From NCBI GenBank assembly GCA_017307735.1, contig JAFKGR010000011.1, positions 99,501 through 163,500 on the forward strand: a stretch of 64,000 bases of DNA, in the 5' to 3' direction. Origin of the DNA: Chitinophagaceae bacterium (GTDB lineage Bacteria; Bacteroidota; Bacteroidia; Chitinophagales; Chitinophagaceae). This document shows positions 40,096 through 49,319 of this stretch, piece after piece. The notes under the pieces were generated by a model. The model searched no databases. It saw only the letters and a list, made by a program, of their open reading frames with translations, and was not told the DNA's origin. Position 1 is the stretch's first letter, and each line of letters opens with the position of its first letter. The position numbers and the translations under genes were made by a program.

Positions 40096-41424
40096 ATGAA
40101 ACAAGATGTATTACCCGCTGATGGTAGATTAGGTATTCTGATACCAGGCCTTGGAGCCATTGCCTCTACCGTAATTGCAGGGGTGGAAGCGGTTCGCAAG
40201 GGAATTGCTCATCCTATTGGTTCCGTTACCCAACTCAGTACCATACGCCTCGGAAAGCGTACTGAAAACAGAAACCCACTGATCAAGGATTTTGTGCCTC
40301 TGGCAAAAATTTCTGACATCGTTTTTGGAGGTTGGGATATCTACGAAGACAATGTGTATGAATCGGCAATAAATGCGGGAGTTCTTGATACCCGTCTTTT
40401 GGATCAGGTAAAACCCGAATTGGAAAAAGTAAAACCAATGGCAGCGGTATTTGATCACGATTACGTACGCAATATTGACGGTCCAAATATTAAAAAGGCC
40501 GATACCAAATACGATCTTGCCCTGGCTGTCATGGAAGACATTAAGAAATTCAGGAAAGATCATAATTGTTCAAGAATCGTAATAGTTTGGTGTGCATCTA
40601 CAGAAAAGTACATCGAACTTTCAGATTCTCACAAGAGCATCGAATTATTTGAAATAGGCCTTAAGAATAACGATCCCAACATCGCACCAAGCATGATTTA
40701 TGCGTATGCAGCTCTCAAGATGGGAATTCCATTTGTCAATGGCGCGCCTAACCTGACAGTTGATATTCCGGCTCTGATTGATTTGGCAAAAGAAACCAAG
40801 ACGCCTATTGCCGGAAAAGATTTCAAGACCGGTCAGACGCTTATGAAAACCATTCTTGCCCCGGGCCTGCATGCACGTGCATTGGGCGTGAGCGGATGGT
40901 TCTCCACCAACATTCTGGGAAACAGGGATGGAAAGGTTCTGGACGATCCACATAATTTCAAAACCAAAGAAGTTTCCAAACTCAGTGTTTTAGATCAGAT
41001 TTTTAAAGCAGAAGACAATCCTCTGTTGTACGGAAATATGTATCATAAAGTAAGAATCAATTATTATCCTCCGCGTGGCGATTCAAAAGAAGGCTGGGAT
41101 AATATCGATATCTTCGGCTGGCTTGGATATCCGATGCAGATAAAAATAGATTTCCTCTGCCGCGACTCCATCTTAGCTGCTCCATTGGTATTGGATCTGG
41201 CTTTGTTTATGGACTTGGCGAAACGCTCTCAGATGAGTGGAATCCAGGAATGGCTTTCATTCTTCTTCAAGTCGCCTGAAACTTTGCCCGGCCTGCCTCC
41301 TGAACATGATATCTTCAAGCAATTGATGAAACTTCAAAATACGTTGAGGCATATTATGGGAGAAGATCTGATTACCCACCTGGGTCTGGATTATTACCAG
41401 GAATTCGTGGATGCAGCTCTGTAA
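40096..41424 (+). CDS. ino1: myo-Inositol-1-phosphate synthase
   Basis: A 442-residue enzyme that converts glucose-6-phosphate to myo-inositol-1-phosphate with bound NAD. LGILIPGLGAIASTVIAGVE is the Rossmann dinucleotide site; NGAPNLTVDIPALIDLAKE and KDFKTGQTLMKTILAPGLHA are the strongly conserved catalytic stretch of the family; GWDNIDIFGWLGYPMQIKID follows. Length fits short bacterial members. Its stop overlaps the start of the PgpA-like gene (TAATG). Inositol phosphate would feed the CDP-alcohol phosphatidyltransferase encoded downstream. Confidence 0.92.
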   Translation: MKQDVLPADGRLGILIPGLGAIASTVIAGVEAVRKGIAHPIGSVTQLSTIRLGKRTENRNPLIKDFVPLAKISDIVFGGWDIYEDNVYESAINAGVLDTRLLDQVKPELEKVKPMAAVFDHDYVRNIDGPNIKKADTKYDLALAVMEDIKKFRKDHNCSRIVIVWCASTEKYIELSDSHKSIELFEIGLKNNDPNIAPSMIYAYAALKMGIPFVNGAPNLTVDIPALIDLAKETKTPIAGKDFKTGQTLMKTILAPGLHARALGVSGWFSTNILGNRDGKVLDDPHNFKTKEVSKLSVLDQIFKAEDNPLLYGNMYHKVRINYYPPRGDSKEGWDNIDIFGWLGYPMQIKIDFLCRDSILAAPLVLDLALFMDLAKRSQMSGIQEWLSFFFKSPETLPGLPPEHDIFKQLMKLQNTLRHIMGEDLITHLGLDYYQEFVDAAL

Positions 41425-41870
41425 TGAGTTTTAGCAAAACAATAGCCGCGGTGTTTGGAATCGGATACCTTCCCAAAGGTGGAGGTACTGTTGCCGCCGC
41501 GGTTTATTGTTTAATATGGTTTTTGACGCCAGAGGATTTACCTCTTTTTGAAATAGCGTGTCTTATTGTTGTTCTGGTTTTGGGAATATGGAGTGCCTCA
41601 AGGGTAGAAACGGATTGGGGAACAGACAGCAACAGAGTGGTGATAGATGAGTTTGCAGGAATGATGATTTCATTATTATTCGTTCCGAAAAGAATTTCTT
41701 ATCTGATATTTGCATTCCTTTTTTTCAGATTATTTGATATCCTTAAACCATTAGGTATCCGAAAAACAGAAAAATTTCCGGGAGGATGGGGTGTAATGGC
41801 CGACGATGTGCTATCCGGAATTTACACATGGATTTTATTAAACATAGTTTTAGAGATGAAATTATTTTAG
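41424..41870 (+). CDS. PgpA-like phosphatase
   Basis: A 148-residue membrane protein of the phosphatidylglycerophosphatase A family. YLPKGGGTVAAAVY, VVIDEFAGMMISLL and FRLFDILKPLGIRKTEKFPGGWGVMADDVLSGIY are its recognisable motifs, with the acidic residues that bind metal. The classical substrate is phosphatidylglycerol phosphate, but in Bacteroides a PgpA relative within an inositol-lipid cluster was proposed to dephosphorylate phosphatidylinositol phosphate; the neighbours here favour that. It starts on the last base of the inositol-phosphate synthase stop codon and ends one base before the GtrA start. Confidence 0.88.
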   Translation: MSFSKTIAAVFGIGYLPKGGGTVAAAVYCLIWFLTPEDLPLFEIACLIVVLVLGIWSASRVETDWGTDSNRVVIDEFAGMMISLLFVPKRISYLIFAFLFFRLFDILKPLGIRKTEKFPGGWGVMADDVLSGIYTWILLNIVLEMKLF

Positions 41871-41871
41871 G

Positions 41872-42264
41872 ATGATTACATTTTTAAAGGCCAATTTGGC
41901 ATCACTTATTTCTTCTTTTTTTGATTACCTGGTTACCATTTTGGCAGTTCAGCTTTTCGGCATGAATGTGGTTCTTGCAAACTTTGTTGGAAACGTATCC
42001 GGCGGAATTCTAAATTTTACACTGGGAAGAAAGTGGGTCTTCGGTGCCATGAGTTCCAGCCGTTTCGTTCAGGCAAAGAAATATTTTTTGGTGTGGGTAG
42101 GTAATTTATTGCTCAATGCTTTAGGTATGTATCTTTTAACAGAAATAGGACTCTATTACGTTGTTAGTAAAATAATCACCTCTTTGGCAGTAGCTGTTTG
42201 TTACAACTATCCCTTGCAAAAAAGGTATGTTTTTAAAAACAGTATGGAGTATGAAGTGGGGTAA
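41872..42264 (+). CDS. GtrA-family membrane protein
   Basis: A 130-residue protein with four hydrophobic helices. FVGNVSGGILNFTLGRKWVFG and the C-terminal YPLQKRYVFKN match the GtrA family, usually linked to translocation of lipid-linked sugars. In this setting it may flip or present a lipid intermediate, but this is inference. It is packed one base after the PgpA-like gene and overlaps the start region of the DUF5686 gene. Confidence 0.85.
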   Translation: MITFLKANLASLISSFFDYLVTILAVQLFGMNVVLANFVGNVSGGILNFTLGRKWVFGAMSSSRFVQAKKYFLVWVGNLLLNALGMYLLTEIGLYYVVSKIITSLAVAVCYNYPLQKRYVFKNSMEYEVG

Positions 42265-44803
42265 AATTTTTGTAAGAGTAGCTTTTTTCTCAATTATTTT
42301 TTTATGTGGAGCCAATTTACTGAATGCACAGACAGTAGTACGGGGTTTCGTTAAGGACGCAAGCACTTCCCAACCACTTGCCTTTGTAAGTGTTTATTTC
42401 GAAGGAGGTCGGGGTGTGATGACAGGACAGGATGGTAGCTATAGCATCGACACCAGAGATCTTAAATTCAAAACCATCGCATTTTCTTATACGGGATACA
42501 AAATAGTCGTAAAAAAAATCAATCCCGGAAAAACTCAGGAAATCAATGTATCGCTACATCCTGAAGGACCGATGGATGCCATCGTCATCAAAGTAAAGAA
42601 GCGTCCAAAATACAGAAACAAGGATAATCCTGCCGTCGAGCTGATCCGCGAGGTAATCGCTCACAAAGCCCAAAACCAAATTACCAATTACGATTATGTA
42701 CAGTATCAGCAATATGAAAAATTGTCACTATCGCTTGAAAACAGCAATACAAAAAAATTAAAGAATACCATATTTTTAAGAAAATATAAATTTCTCTTCG
42801 ACAATCTGGATTCAACTTCAGTAGAAGGAAAAAAGTTGTTGCCAGTTTATCTGTTTGAGAAAATTGAGGATAAATATTTAAGGAAAGATCCAAAAGCTGA
42901 TAAAAGTATTGTCCTCGGTGAAAAACAGGTAAACTATGGAAGTTTTCTGGATGCAAAAGGTATTCAGTCGTACCTCAACAGGTTGTACAGCAACATCAAT
43001 ATTTATGAAAATAACCTGACGGTTCTGAATGTCCAATTCCTTAGTCCGATAGCTGATGGCGGACCCACATTTTACAGATATTATATCCGTGACACAGTGG
43101 AAGTAAACGGCATCAGGGTTGTTCAGCTTTTCTTCACTCCGAGGAATCCCGCAGATTTAATTTTCAGAGGGACGATGTACATTACCCTTGATGGTAATTT
43201 CGGCATTCAGAAAATAGACATGACCGTCAGCAAAAACGCAAACCTTAACCTGGTCAAAGGCCTTAATATCAGTCAGGAATTTGAACGTGCAAAAGACGGT
43301 AGATATCATGTAATAAAAAGTACCCAGTCCACTGAATTTACCCTTACCAAAAAAGCAACCGGTGGAGTATGGGGTGAACGAACGGTGGTATTGCGCGATT
43401 ACGAAATCGGCAAACCGGCGCCGGATAGTATTTACAACGCACCTGATGTAGTGGAAAGGCTTGATAATGCCCAACAACCCGATAGTTTTTGGGTTGCCAA
43501 CCGGCCGCCTGATGTACTTACACCACAGGAAAAAAATACCTATTCCAATATTGATACACTTCGGAATCTCAGGTCATTCAAAACACTCACCCAGATTTTT
43601 ACTTTCGCATTTGCCGGATGGGTTGGAATGGGAGATTGGGAAATGGGAAATACCAATACTTTTTACAGCTTTAATCCGGTTGAAGGTTTCCGGTTGAAAT
43701 TTGGCGGGCGAACCTCAACCAAATTGAGTAAAACATTTTTCCTGGATTCTTATTTGGCCTATGGATTCAAAGACCAGAAATTTAAATATCTGCTCGGGGC
43801 CACTTATTCTTTCAACCACAAATCGGTCTATTCCTATCCACTCAATTATTTAAAAGTAAGTTACCAGCACGAAACAACTATTCCCGGCCAGGAATTGCTA
43901 TTTGTTCAGGAAGACAACTTCTTCCTCTCTTTCAAACGGGGAAATAACAACAAATGGCTTTACAACAAATATTTCAAGATGGATTATGTACATGAATTTG
44001 CACATAATCTTTCTTATAACATCACTTTTAAAAACTGGATACAGGCTCCTGCCGGTGAAATCTTCTTTCAAAAAGTAAATGACAATGCTTTTCTGCAAGA
44101 CCTGAATACCAGTGAGCTTTCCACCAATTTCAGATGGGCGCCGCATGAACAATTTTACCAGGGAAAAAACTATCGTATCCCGATTTTTAATAAATATCCG
44201 ATTATTCAATTGACCTATACCCGTGGAATCAAAGATTTAATGGGGGGCGAATACAATTATGACAGACTGCATTTCAGGGTTGACAAACGTTTTTATTTGT
44301 CGCAACTGGGATTTGTAGATGCTACACTTGAAAGTGGATACATCTTTGGAAAAGTCCCATTTCCATTGCTGTTCATCCATCGTGCCAACCAGACTTATGC
44401 TTTTCAGGATAATTCATATAACCTGATGAACTTCCTCGAATTTGTAGGCGATTCCTACGCATCTACACGTTGGGATTTTTATTTTAATGGATTTTTTCTG
44501 AATAAAATTCCGGTACTCAAAAAATTAAAACTCAGAGAGGTGGCTACCCTGAAAGTACTTTATGGCGGACTTAGAGATGAAAATAATCCGGCAAAAAATC
44601 CTGAATTGCTTAAATTTCCAACCGATACTGAGGGCCAACCGCTTACTTATGGTTTGAGCAAAGAACCATATATCGAGGCAAGCGTGGGGCTGGCAAATAT
44701 TTTTAAACTGATAAGAGTTGATTTGGTAAAAAGGATTACCTATCTGGATCATCCGGATGTGGCGAAGTTGGGGATAAGGGCGCTTATTCAGTTTCAATTC
44801 TAA
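42251..44803 (+). CDS. DUF5686-type outer-membrane protein with carboxypeptidase-like domain
   Basis: Starting at ATG 42251 (MKWGKIFVRVAFFSII, signal peptide ending NAQ) it has 850 residues; the upstream ATG at 42227 would overlap GtrA and add 8 residues before the signal. A CarboxypepD_reg-like domain (VVRGFVKDASTSQPLAFVSV, about 28-110) leads to a long beta-rich part with repeated aromatic strands, ending in GIRALIQFQF, as in outer-membrane barrel proteins. DUF5686 members are Bacteroidota-specific and unassigned. Position inside the inositol-sphingolipid run suggests involvement in moving or placing the lipid at the outer membrane, which is speculative. Confidence 0.82.
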   Translation: MKWGKIFVRVAFFSIIFLCGANLLNAQTVVRGFVKDASTSQPLAFVSVYFEGGRGVMTGQDGSYSIDTRDLKFKTIAFSYTGYKIVVKKINPGKTQEINVSLHPEGPMDAIVIKVKKRPKYRNKDNPAVELIREVIAHKAQNQITNYDYVQYQQYEKLSLSLENSNTKKLKNTIFLRKYKFLFDNLDSTSVEGKKLLPVYLFEKIEDKYLRKDPKADKSIVLGEKQVNYGSFLDAKGIQSYLNRLYSNINIYENNLTVLNVQFLSPIADGGPTFYRYYIRDTVEVNGIRVVQLFFTPRNPADLIFRGTMYITLDGNFGIQKIDMTVSKNANLNLVKGLNISQEFERAKDGRYHVIKSTQSTEFTLTKKATGGVWGERTVVLRDYEIGKPAPDSIYNAPDVVERLDNAQQPDSFWVANRPPDVLTPQEKNTYSNIDTLRNLRSFKTLTQIFTFAFAGWVGMGDWEMGNTNTFYSFNPVEGFRLKFGGRTSTKLSKTFFLDSYLAYGFKDQKFKYLLGATYSFNHKSVYSYPLNYLKVSYQHETTIPGQELLFVQEDNFFLSFKRGNNNKWLYNKYFKMDYVHEFAHNLSYNITFKNWIQAPAGEIFFQKVNDNAFLQDLNTSELSTNFRWAPHEQFYQGKNYRIPIFNKYPIIQLTYTRGIKDLMGGEYNYDRLHFRVDKRFYLSQLGFVDATLESGYIFGKVPFPLLFIHRANQTYAFQDNSYNLMNFLEFVGDSYASTRWDFYFNGFFLNKIPVLKKLKLREVATLKVLYGGLRDENNPAKNPELLKFPTDTEGQPLTYGLSKEPYIEASVGLANIFKLIRVDLVKRITYLDHPDVAKLGIRALIQFQF

Positions 44804-44831
44804 CTCTGTTTGATGAAAATTATTACTTACT

Positions 44832-45539
44832 ATGAAGTTAAGAGATAGGCTCCAACAACTCATTTACAAAATAATTCATCCGTTGGTGAAGTTTCTCATT
44901 AAAATCGGATGCACACCGAATATTATTACGTTCACAGGGTTTATCTTGAATATTGGCGTTGCCGTTATTTTTATTACCGGCGCGCAGGAAGATAATCGCG
45001 GGCAACTTTCTTATGTGGGATGGGCGGGTGCTTTGATCCTGTTTTCCGGATTGTTCGATATGATCGACGGGCAGGTAGCGCGGATCGGAAACATGAGTTC
45101 AAAATACGGAGCTCTTTTCGATTCTGTCCTGGACAGATACAGTGAGCTTGTCATGTTTCTTGGAATTTGTTATTACCTGGTAGCCTATCACTATTTCCTT
45201 AGTTCTTTATTTGCATTTGTTGCCCTGATCGGTTCCATGATGATCAGCTACACAAGAGCAAGGAGCGAAGGGCTCGGGATTCAAAACAAGGGCGGTTTTA
45301 TGCAAAGACCCGAAAGAATAGTGCTGACCGGATTAAGTGCATTAGCCTGTGGTATCACTTCCAATTTTATCGGGGGAGATTACAAATTGTATTTACCCGG
45401 AACTTCAATTCGTATTTTTGAAACCATAACCGTCTTTACGCTGCCGATAACCGTTATGGCTGTCCTGACCAATATCACTGCCATCAGAAGATTGTTAGAT
45501 GCAAAAAAAGCTATGGAAGCACTAAAGGAGGATAAATGA
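44832..45539 (+). CDS. CDP-alcohol phosphatidyltransferase, candidate phosphatidylinositol-phosphate synthase
   Basis: A 235-residue integral membrane protein with six helices. The family signature DGx2ARx8Gx3Dx3D is complete: Asp79, Gly80, Ala83, Arg84, Gly93, Asp97 and Asp101. Members join a CDP-linked lipid to an alcohol. With inositol-phosphate synthase and a PgpA-like phosphatase in the same run, the most economical acceptor is inositol-1-phosphate, giving phosphatidylinositol phosphate. Its stop overlaps the start of the DUF4833 gene. Serine, glycerol-phosphate and other acceptors remain possible. Confidence 0.85.
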   Translation: MKLRDRLQQLIYKIIHPLVKFLIKIGCTPNIITFTGFILNIGVAVIFITGAQEDNRGQLSYVGWAGALILFSGLFDMIDGQVARIGNMSSKYGALFDSVLDRYSELVMFLGICYYLVAYHYFLSSLFAFVALIGSMMISYTRARSEGLGIQNKGGFMQRPERIVLTGLSALACGITSNFIGGDYKLYLPGTSIRIFETITVFTLPITVMAVLTNITAIRRLLDAKKAMEALKEDK

Positions 45540-46099
45540 AAAAAAGATTTAAGGGTGGGATGTTGGTATTGCTGACACTTGTGAGCCTGAATGGATTATG
45601 TCAATACAGTTCACCGGCAGATACCTTTCCTGTGCCAAAAGAAGATCCTGATATTCTTTTCTATCTTCAGCGCCAGCCAAATTCAAATACCATCATTGTA
45701 AACCTGAATATAAAAAATGGCCAGGTAGATACTGATAATCCGGTCAATGTGTTTTGGAGGAGGTATCAGGAAGATGGAAGAAAAGCCAGGCTGAATTTTA
45801 TCCAGAAAGAATTTGCCTACGGGATCAGAACACAAAAAATTGCAGATGGTGTTTATATCCTCAATTTCGTTTCGTATAAAAAAATGAAATTCAGGTTGGA
45901 AAGGGACAAAGGAAATGTTTGGCGTGTTTATAGTAACTTACAAAATGGTGGCAGAATGATTCTGCGTCGGATTTATATTCATGTGAATGGAGGATCCTTT
46001 TGGAAACCACACATTGAATACGTAGAATTGAAAGGTGCCGATCCTGCCACACACAAAGAAATTAGAGAAAGAATTACTTTAAAAAACATTGATACCTGA
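45536..46099 (+). CDS. DUF4833-type secreted protein
   Basis: A 187-residue protein with a signal peptide (MKKRFKGGMLVLLTLVSLNGLCQ). The remaining 165 residues are beta-rich and contain NPVNVFWRRYQEDGRKARLN, RLERDKGNVWRVYSNLQNGG and MILRRIYIHVNGGSFWKPHI, which I recognise as the DUF4833 family. No catalytic motif is obvious. It overlaps the CDP-alcohol phosphatidyltransferase gene by 4 bases, so the pair is probably translated together. A periplasmic accessory protein for the lipid pathway is a guess based on linkage. Confidence 0.78.
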   Translation: MKKRFKGGMLVLLTLVSLNGLCQYSSPADTFPVPKEDPDILFYLQRQPNSNTIIVNLNIKNGQVDTDNPVNVFWRRYQEDGRKARLNFIQKEFAYGIRTQKIADGVYILNFVSYKKMKFRLERDKGNVWRVYSNLQNGGRMILRRIYIHVNGGSFWKPHIEYVELKGADPATHKEIRERITLKNIDT

Positions 46100-46209
46100 C
46101 AAAATCACCATTTTAAAGTAAAAAGAGATGCAATAACAGACAATTGGCACAGAAGTCGATGAAAAAATTTAGGTAGTTGTAAATTTAATCATCATAAAAA
46201 TATATACTT

Positions 46210-46863
46210 ATGCCAAAAACATACATATCAAATTCAGAGGAATCAGTGCGGATGTTCAAGAGCAACTGGATGGAGGCTTTGTCGAAAGTACCTTTTTTCG
46301 TACCATTAATTGTTTATATCCCGGTCATTGCATTTCTGACTTATGAATCGTTTGCACAAGGTGCAGGAATCGGATACTTCTTTCTCTTTCTTATTTTCGG
46401 TTTGTTTATCTGGACAATTACAGAATACATTCTGCACCGTTTTGTTTTTCATTTTGTGCCCAAATCAAAATGGGGGCAACGGTTACATTTCATTTTCCAT
46501 GGAGTGCACCACGATTATCCGCAAGATGCAAACAGGCTGGTAATGCCTCCCTCTGCAAGTATTCCGCTGGCAATTTTATTCTATTTGTTTTTTAGATTAT
46601 TTTTTAGTGATTTAGGTCATCTATTGTCATTTTTCACGGGCTTTATCACGGGTTATCTTATCTACGATATGATGCACTATGCATTTCACCATTTCAGAAT
46701 CAACAACAAATTTTTTCAGAAATTGAAAGCACAGCACATGCTTCATCATTATCAGGATCCTCACAAAGGATATGGGGTAAGTACACTGATGTGGGACGAT
46801 CTTTTTCACACCAATTTCCCGTCTAAAAAAATGACATCGGGAAAAACGACCGTTTCAAAATAA
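46210..46863 (+). CDS. Fatty-acid/sphingolipid hydroxylase (FA2H-like, sterol desaturase superfamily)
   Basis: A 217-residue membrane di-iron hydroxylase. The histidine clusters are EYILHRFVFHF, HFIFHGVHHDYPQDANRLVM, YDMMHYAFHHF and the final AQHMLHHYQDPHKGYGVSTL. This arrangement resembles FA2H/Scs7, which 2-hydroxylate the acyl chain of ceramides. Hydrophobic segments are present at about residues 28-48, 53-75 and 115-150. Placement just before the PAP2 gene in the sphingolipid run fits modification of the ceramide. A sphingoid-base hydroxylase or another lipid substrate is possible. Separate promoter not obvious; the gap upstream is 110 bases. Confidence 0.88.
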   Translation: MPKTYISNSEESVRMFKSNWMEALSKVPFFVPLIVYIPVIAFLTYESFAQGAGIGYFFLFLIFGLFIWTITEYILHRFVFHFVPKSKWGQRLHFIFHGVHHDYPQDANRLVMPPSASIPLAILFYLFFRLFFSDLGHLLSFFTGFITGYLIYDMMHYAFHHFRINNKFFQKLKAQHMLHHYQDPHKGYGVSTLMWDDLFHTNFPSKKMTSGKTTVSK

Positions 46864-46867
46864 TAAA

Positions 46868-47800
46868 GTGGGAAATACACCGGAAGAGAAAAAGTTTAAT
46901 TCAAAACACATTTTACTGATAGCTGTTATTTCAGCAATATACCTTGCCGTATCAGCTATTTTCATAGGGTTCAAGGTAGAGCAGCTCGTGCTGGTCTGCC
47001 TTTTCTGGATTATGTATCTGGCCTCTGCTCCATCAAGAAAAATTATCCTGGGGTTTTCAGTCTTCATCGCTTATTGGGTCATTTTCGACTACATGAAATT
47101 GCTTCCAAACTATGACGTGAACAACGTTCACATCAAAGACTTGTATGACCATGAAAAAAATTTATTTGGAGTAAACTACAGGGGTGTTGTTCTTACTCCT
47201 CATGAATTGTTTGAAAAATATCAGAATCCGGCTTTCGATTTAATGAGCGGATTATTTTATCTCTGCTGGGTGCCGGTTCCCATATTTTTAGCTGCCTATT
47301 TATTTTATAAAAACCGGATGGAGTTTCTGAAATTCTCTCTTACGTTTTTGTGGATCAATCTGATTGGATTTGTCATTTATTATATTTATCCGGCAGCCCC
47401 GCCCTGGTATATTGAGAACTATGGAACTATTTTTAAAGCTGCAACCCCCGGCAACACAGCAGGGCTTGCAAGATTTGATATGCTCGTGGGTGTAAGGATT
47501 TTCCACAGTTTGTACTCTCAGAGTTCCAATGTGTTTGCAGCTATGCCCTCATTGCATTCCGCCTATCCTTTACTTGTTCTTTATTATGGATTGAAAAATA
47601 AGTTGGGACTTGTCAATATTCTGTTTGGTATCATTATGATTGGCATCTGGCTTTCCGCCATCTATACCGGACACCATTATTTACTCGATGTAATTGCCGG
47701 AATTATTGTTTGTATAATCGGAATCATTTCCTTCAACCGGATCATTAAATGGCAGCCGATAACCAAGTGGTTACCTTCATATTTTAAATTGATCAGCTAA
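46868..47800 (+). CDS. PAP2-superfamily protein, candidate inositol-phosphoryl-ceramide synthase
   Basis: A 310-residue membrane protein with about six hydrophobic segments, starting at GTG 46868, four bases after the hydroxylase stop. The PAP2 catalytic histidines lie in AAMPSLHSAYP and TGHHYLLDVIAG near the C terminus; the luminal segment PPWYIENYG is shared with the AUR1/IPC-synthase-like branch. Such enzymes transfer phosphoinositol from phosphatidylinositol to ceramide. Within this cluster that is the expected last step. A general lipid phosphatase cannot be excluded. Confidence 0.8.
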   Translation: MGNTPEEKKFNSKHILLIAVISAIYLAVSAIFIGFKVEQLVLVCLFWIMYLASAPSRKIILGFSVFIAYWVIFDYMKLLPNYDVNNVHIKDLYDHEKNLFGVNYRGVVLTPHELFEKYQNPAFDLMSGLFYLCWVPVPIFLAAYLFYKNRMEFLKFSLTFLWINLIGFVIYYIYPAAPPWYIENYGTIFKAATPGNTAGLARFDMLVGVRIFHSLYSQSSNVFAAMPSLHSAYPLLVLYYGLKNKLGLVNILFGIIMIGIWLSAIYTGHHYLLDVIAGIIVCIIGIISFNRIIKWQPITKWLPSYFKLIS

Positions 47801-47813
47801 ACGATTTGTTGAT

Positions 47814-47832
47814 CTGAATCCAATTCAGTTTT
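47814..47832 (+). terminator. Weak terminator between the PAP2 gene and prpD
   Basis: CTGAAT-CCA-ATTCAG (6-bp stem, 3-base loop) followed by TTTT. It lies between convergent genes; the stem is weak. Confidence 0.4.
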
Positions 47833-47845
47833 CCAAAACAGCATG

Positions 47846-49297
47846 TCAAATCACCAGCAAATCGACAAATTCATTGACATCCAATTGGGTCAATGTTTCG
47901 AAATCCAAAGAATAATCAAGGATCATTTTCTGTTGTTTTTCCGGGAACTTTCTTGTCAGATTTATTTTGAATTTTTCAACCAATTTGGGAATGCCTTCTT
48001 CCCTTCTGCGTTTGTGGCCAATGGGATATTCCACCAAAACCTCATCCATCACTGTACCGTCATTCAATTCTATAGTAAGCCCGTTTGCAATAGAACGCTT
48101 TTCCGGATCGTGATAATCCTTCGTAAACTGTACATCTTCCACACATTTCATTTTGTCACGTAACACATCAATCCTCGGATCAGAAGCTACATTATTCTCA
48201 TAATCCTTTGCAGTCAGCCTTCCAAAGATCAATGGAACAGCAATCATGTATTGAATGCAATGGTCACGATCGGCCGGATTGTATAACGGGCCCTTTTTAT
48301 CAATGATCCGAATTGCTGCTTCATGGGTGCGAATGGTAATCTTTTTGATATCGCCAGTTGTCTTACCCATTTTATTCAGCTTGCCGTGCAAAGTCATTGC
48401 AGCCTCTACCGCGGTTTGAGAATGGAACTCTGCAGGGAAAGAAATTTTGAACAAAACATTTTCCATTACATAAGAACCATAAGGGCGCTGAAATTTGAAT
48501 TCATTTCCTTTGAAAGAAACATCATAAAATCCCCAGGTTTTGGCAGTCAGTACTGAAGGATAACCCATCTCACCTGTCTTTGCCATGAGAGCTAGTCTCA
48601 CTGCTCTCGATGTGGCATCGCCGGCAGCCCATGATTTACGGCTGCCCGTATTGGGTGCGTGCCGGTAAGTGCGCAACGACTGTCCATCCACAAACACCAG
48701 CGATATGGCATTAATCAACTCATCCCTGGTAAGCCCGATTAATTTTCCTACCACGGCAGTTGAAGCAAGTTTAACGAGTAGCACATGATCCAGGCCAACT
48801 TTGTTGAATGAATTTTCCAATGCCATCACTCCCTGAATTTCATGAGCCATAATCATTCCTTCCAACACCTGTTTCATCTTCAGTGGTTTTTTCCCTTCGG
48901 CAATATGCGTTCTGGAAAGCCAGTCGGCAGTTGCCAGGATCCCTCCCAAATTGTCAGAAGGATGCCCCCACTCTGCCGCCAAAAAAGTATCATTAAAATC
49001 GAGCCAGCGGATAATAGCTCCGATATTAAATGCAGCCTGCACCGGATCTAACTGGAATTGTGTGCCGGGTACTTTGGCCCCATTCGGTACAATCGTTCCT
49101 TTTACAACCGGGCCTAACAGTTTCGTACATGCGGGATATGTCAGCGCTTCTAATCCGCAACCAATCGTATCCAACAAACAATAATGCGCCGTTTTCCATG
49201 CCAGGTCATTTTTGATCTCATAGGTCAAAACATAGTCGGCAATATCTGTCAATACCTTGTCAGGTTGAGGTCTCTTATTTGAAATGTGTGATGACAT
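47846..49297 (-). CDS. prpD: 2-Methylcitrate dehydratase
   Basis: A 483-residue member of the MmgE/PrpD family, which dehydrates 2-methylcitrate to 2-methyl-cis-aconitate in propionate breakdown. Recognisable stretches are [44 protein letters not shown] and [20 protein letters not shown], with [13 protein letters not shown] later. Length is typical. It is the last gene of the run ADH-prpB-prpC-prpD and lies 22 bases after prpC. Confidence 0.95.
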   Translation of the reverse strand: MSSHISNKRPQPDKVLTDIADYVLTYEIKNDLAWKTAHYCLLDTIGCGLEALTYPACTKLLGPVVKGTIVPNGAKVPGTQFQLDPVQAAFNIGAIIRWLDFNDTFLAAEWGHPSDNLGGILATADWLSRTHIAEGKKPLKMKQVLEGMIMAHEIQGVMALENSFNKVGLDHVLLVKLASTAVVGKLIGLTRDELINAISLVFVDGQSLRTYRHAPNTGSRKSWAAGDATSRAVRLALMAKTGEMGYPSVLTAKTWGFYDVSFKGNEFKFQRPYGSYVMENVLFKISFPAEFHSQTAVEAAMTLHGKLNKMGKTTGDIKKITIRTHEAAIRIIDKKGPLYNPADRDHCIQYMIAVPLIFGRLTAKDYENNVASDPRIDVLRDKMKCVEDVQFTKDYHDPEKRSIANGLTIELNDGTVMDEVLVEYPIGHKRRREEGIPKLVEKFKINLTRKFPEKQQKMILDYSLDFETLTQLDVNEFVDLLVI

Positions 49298-49319
49298 TTT
49301 TCTTTATTTTCCAGGTGTT

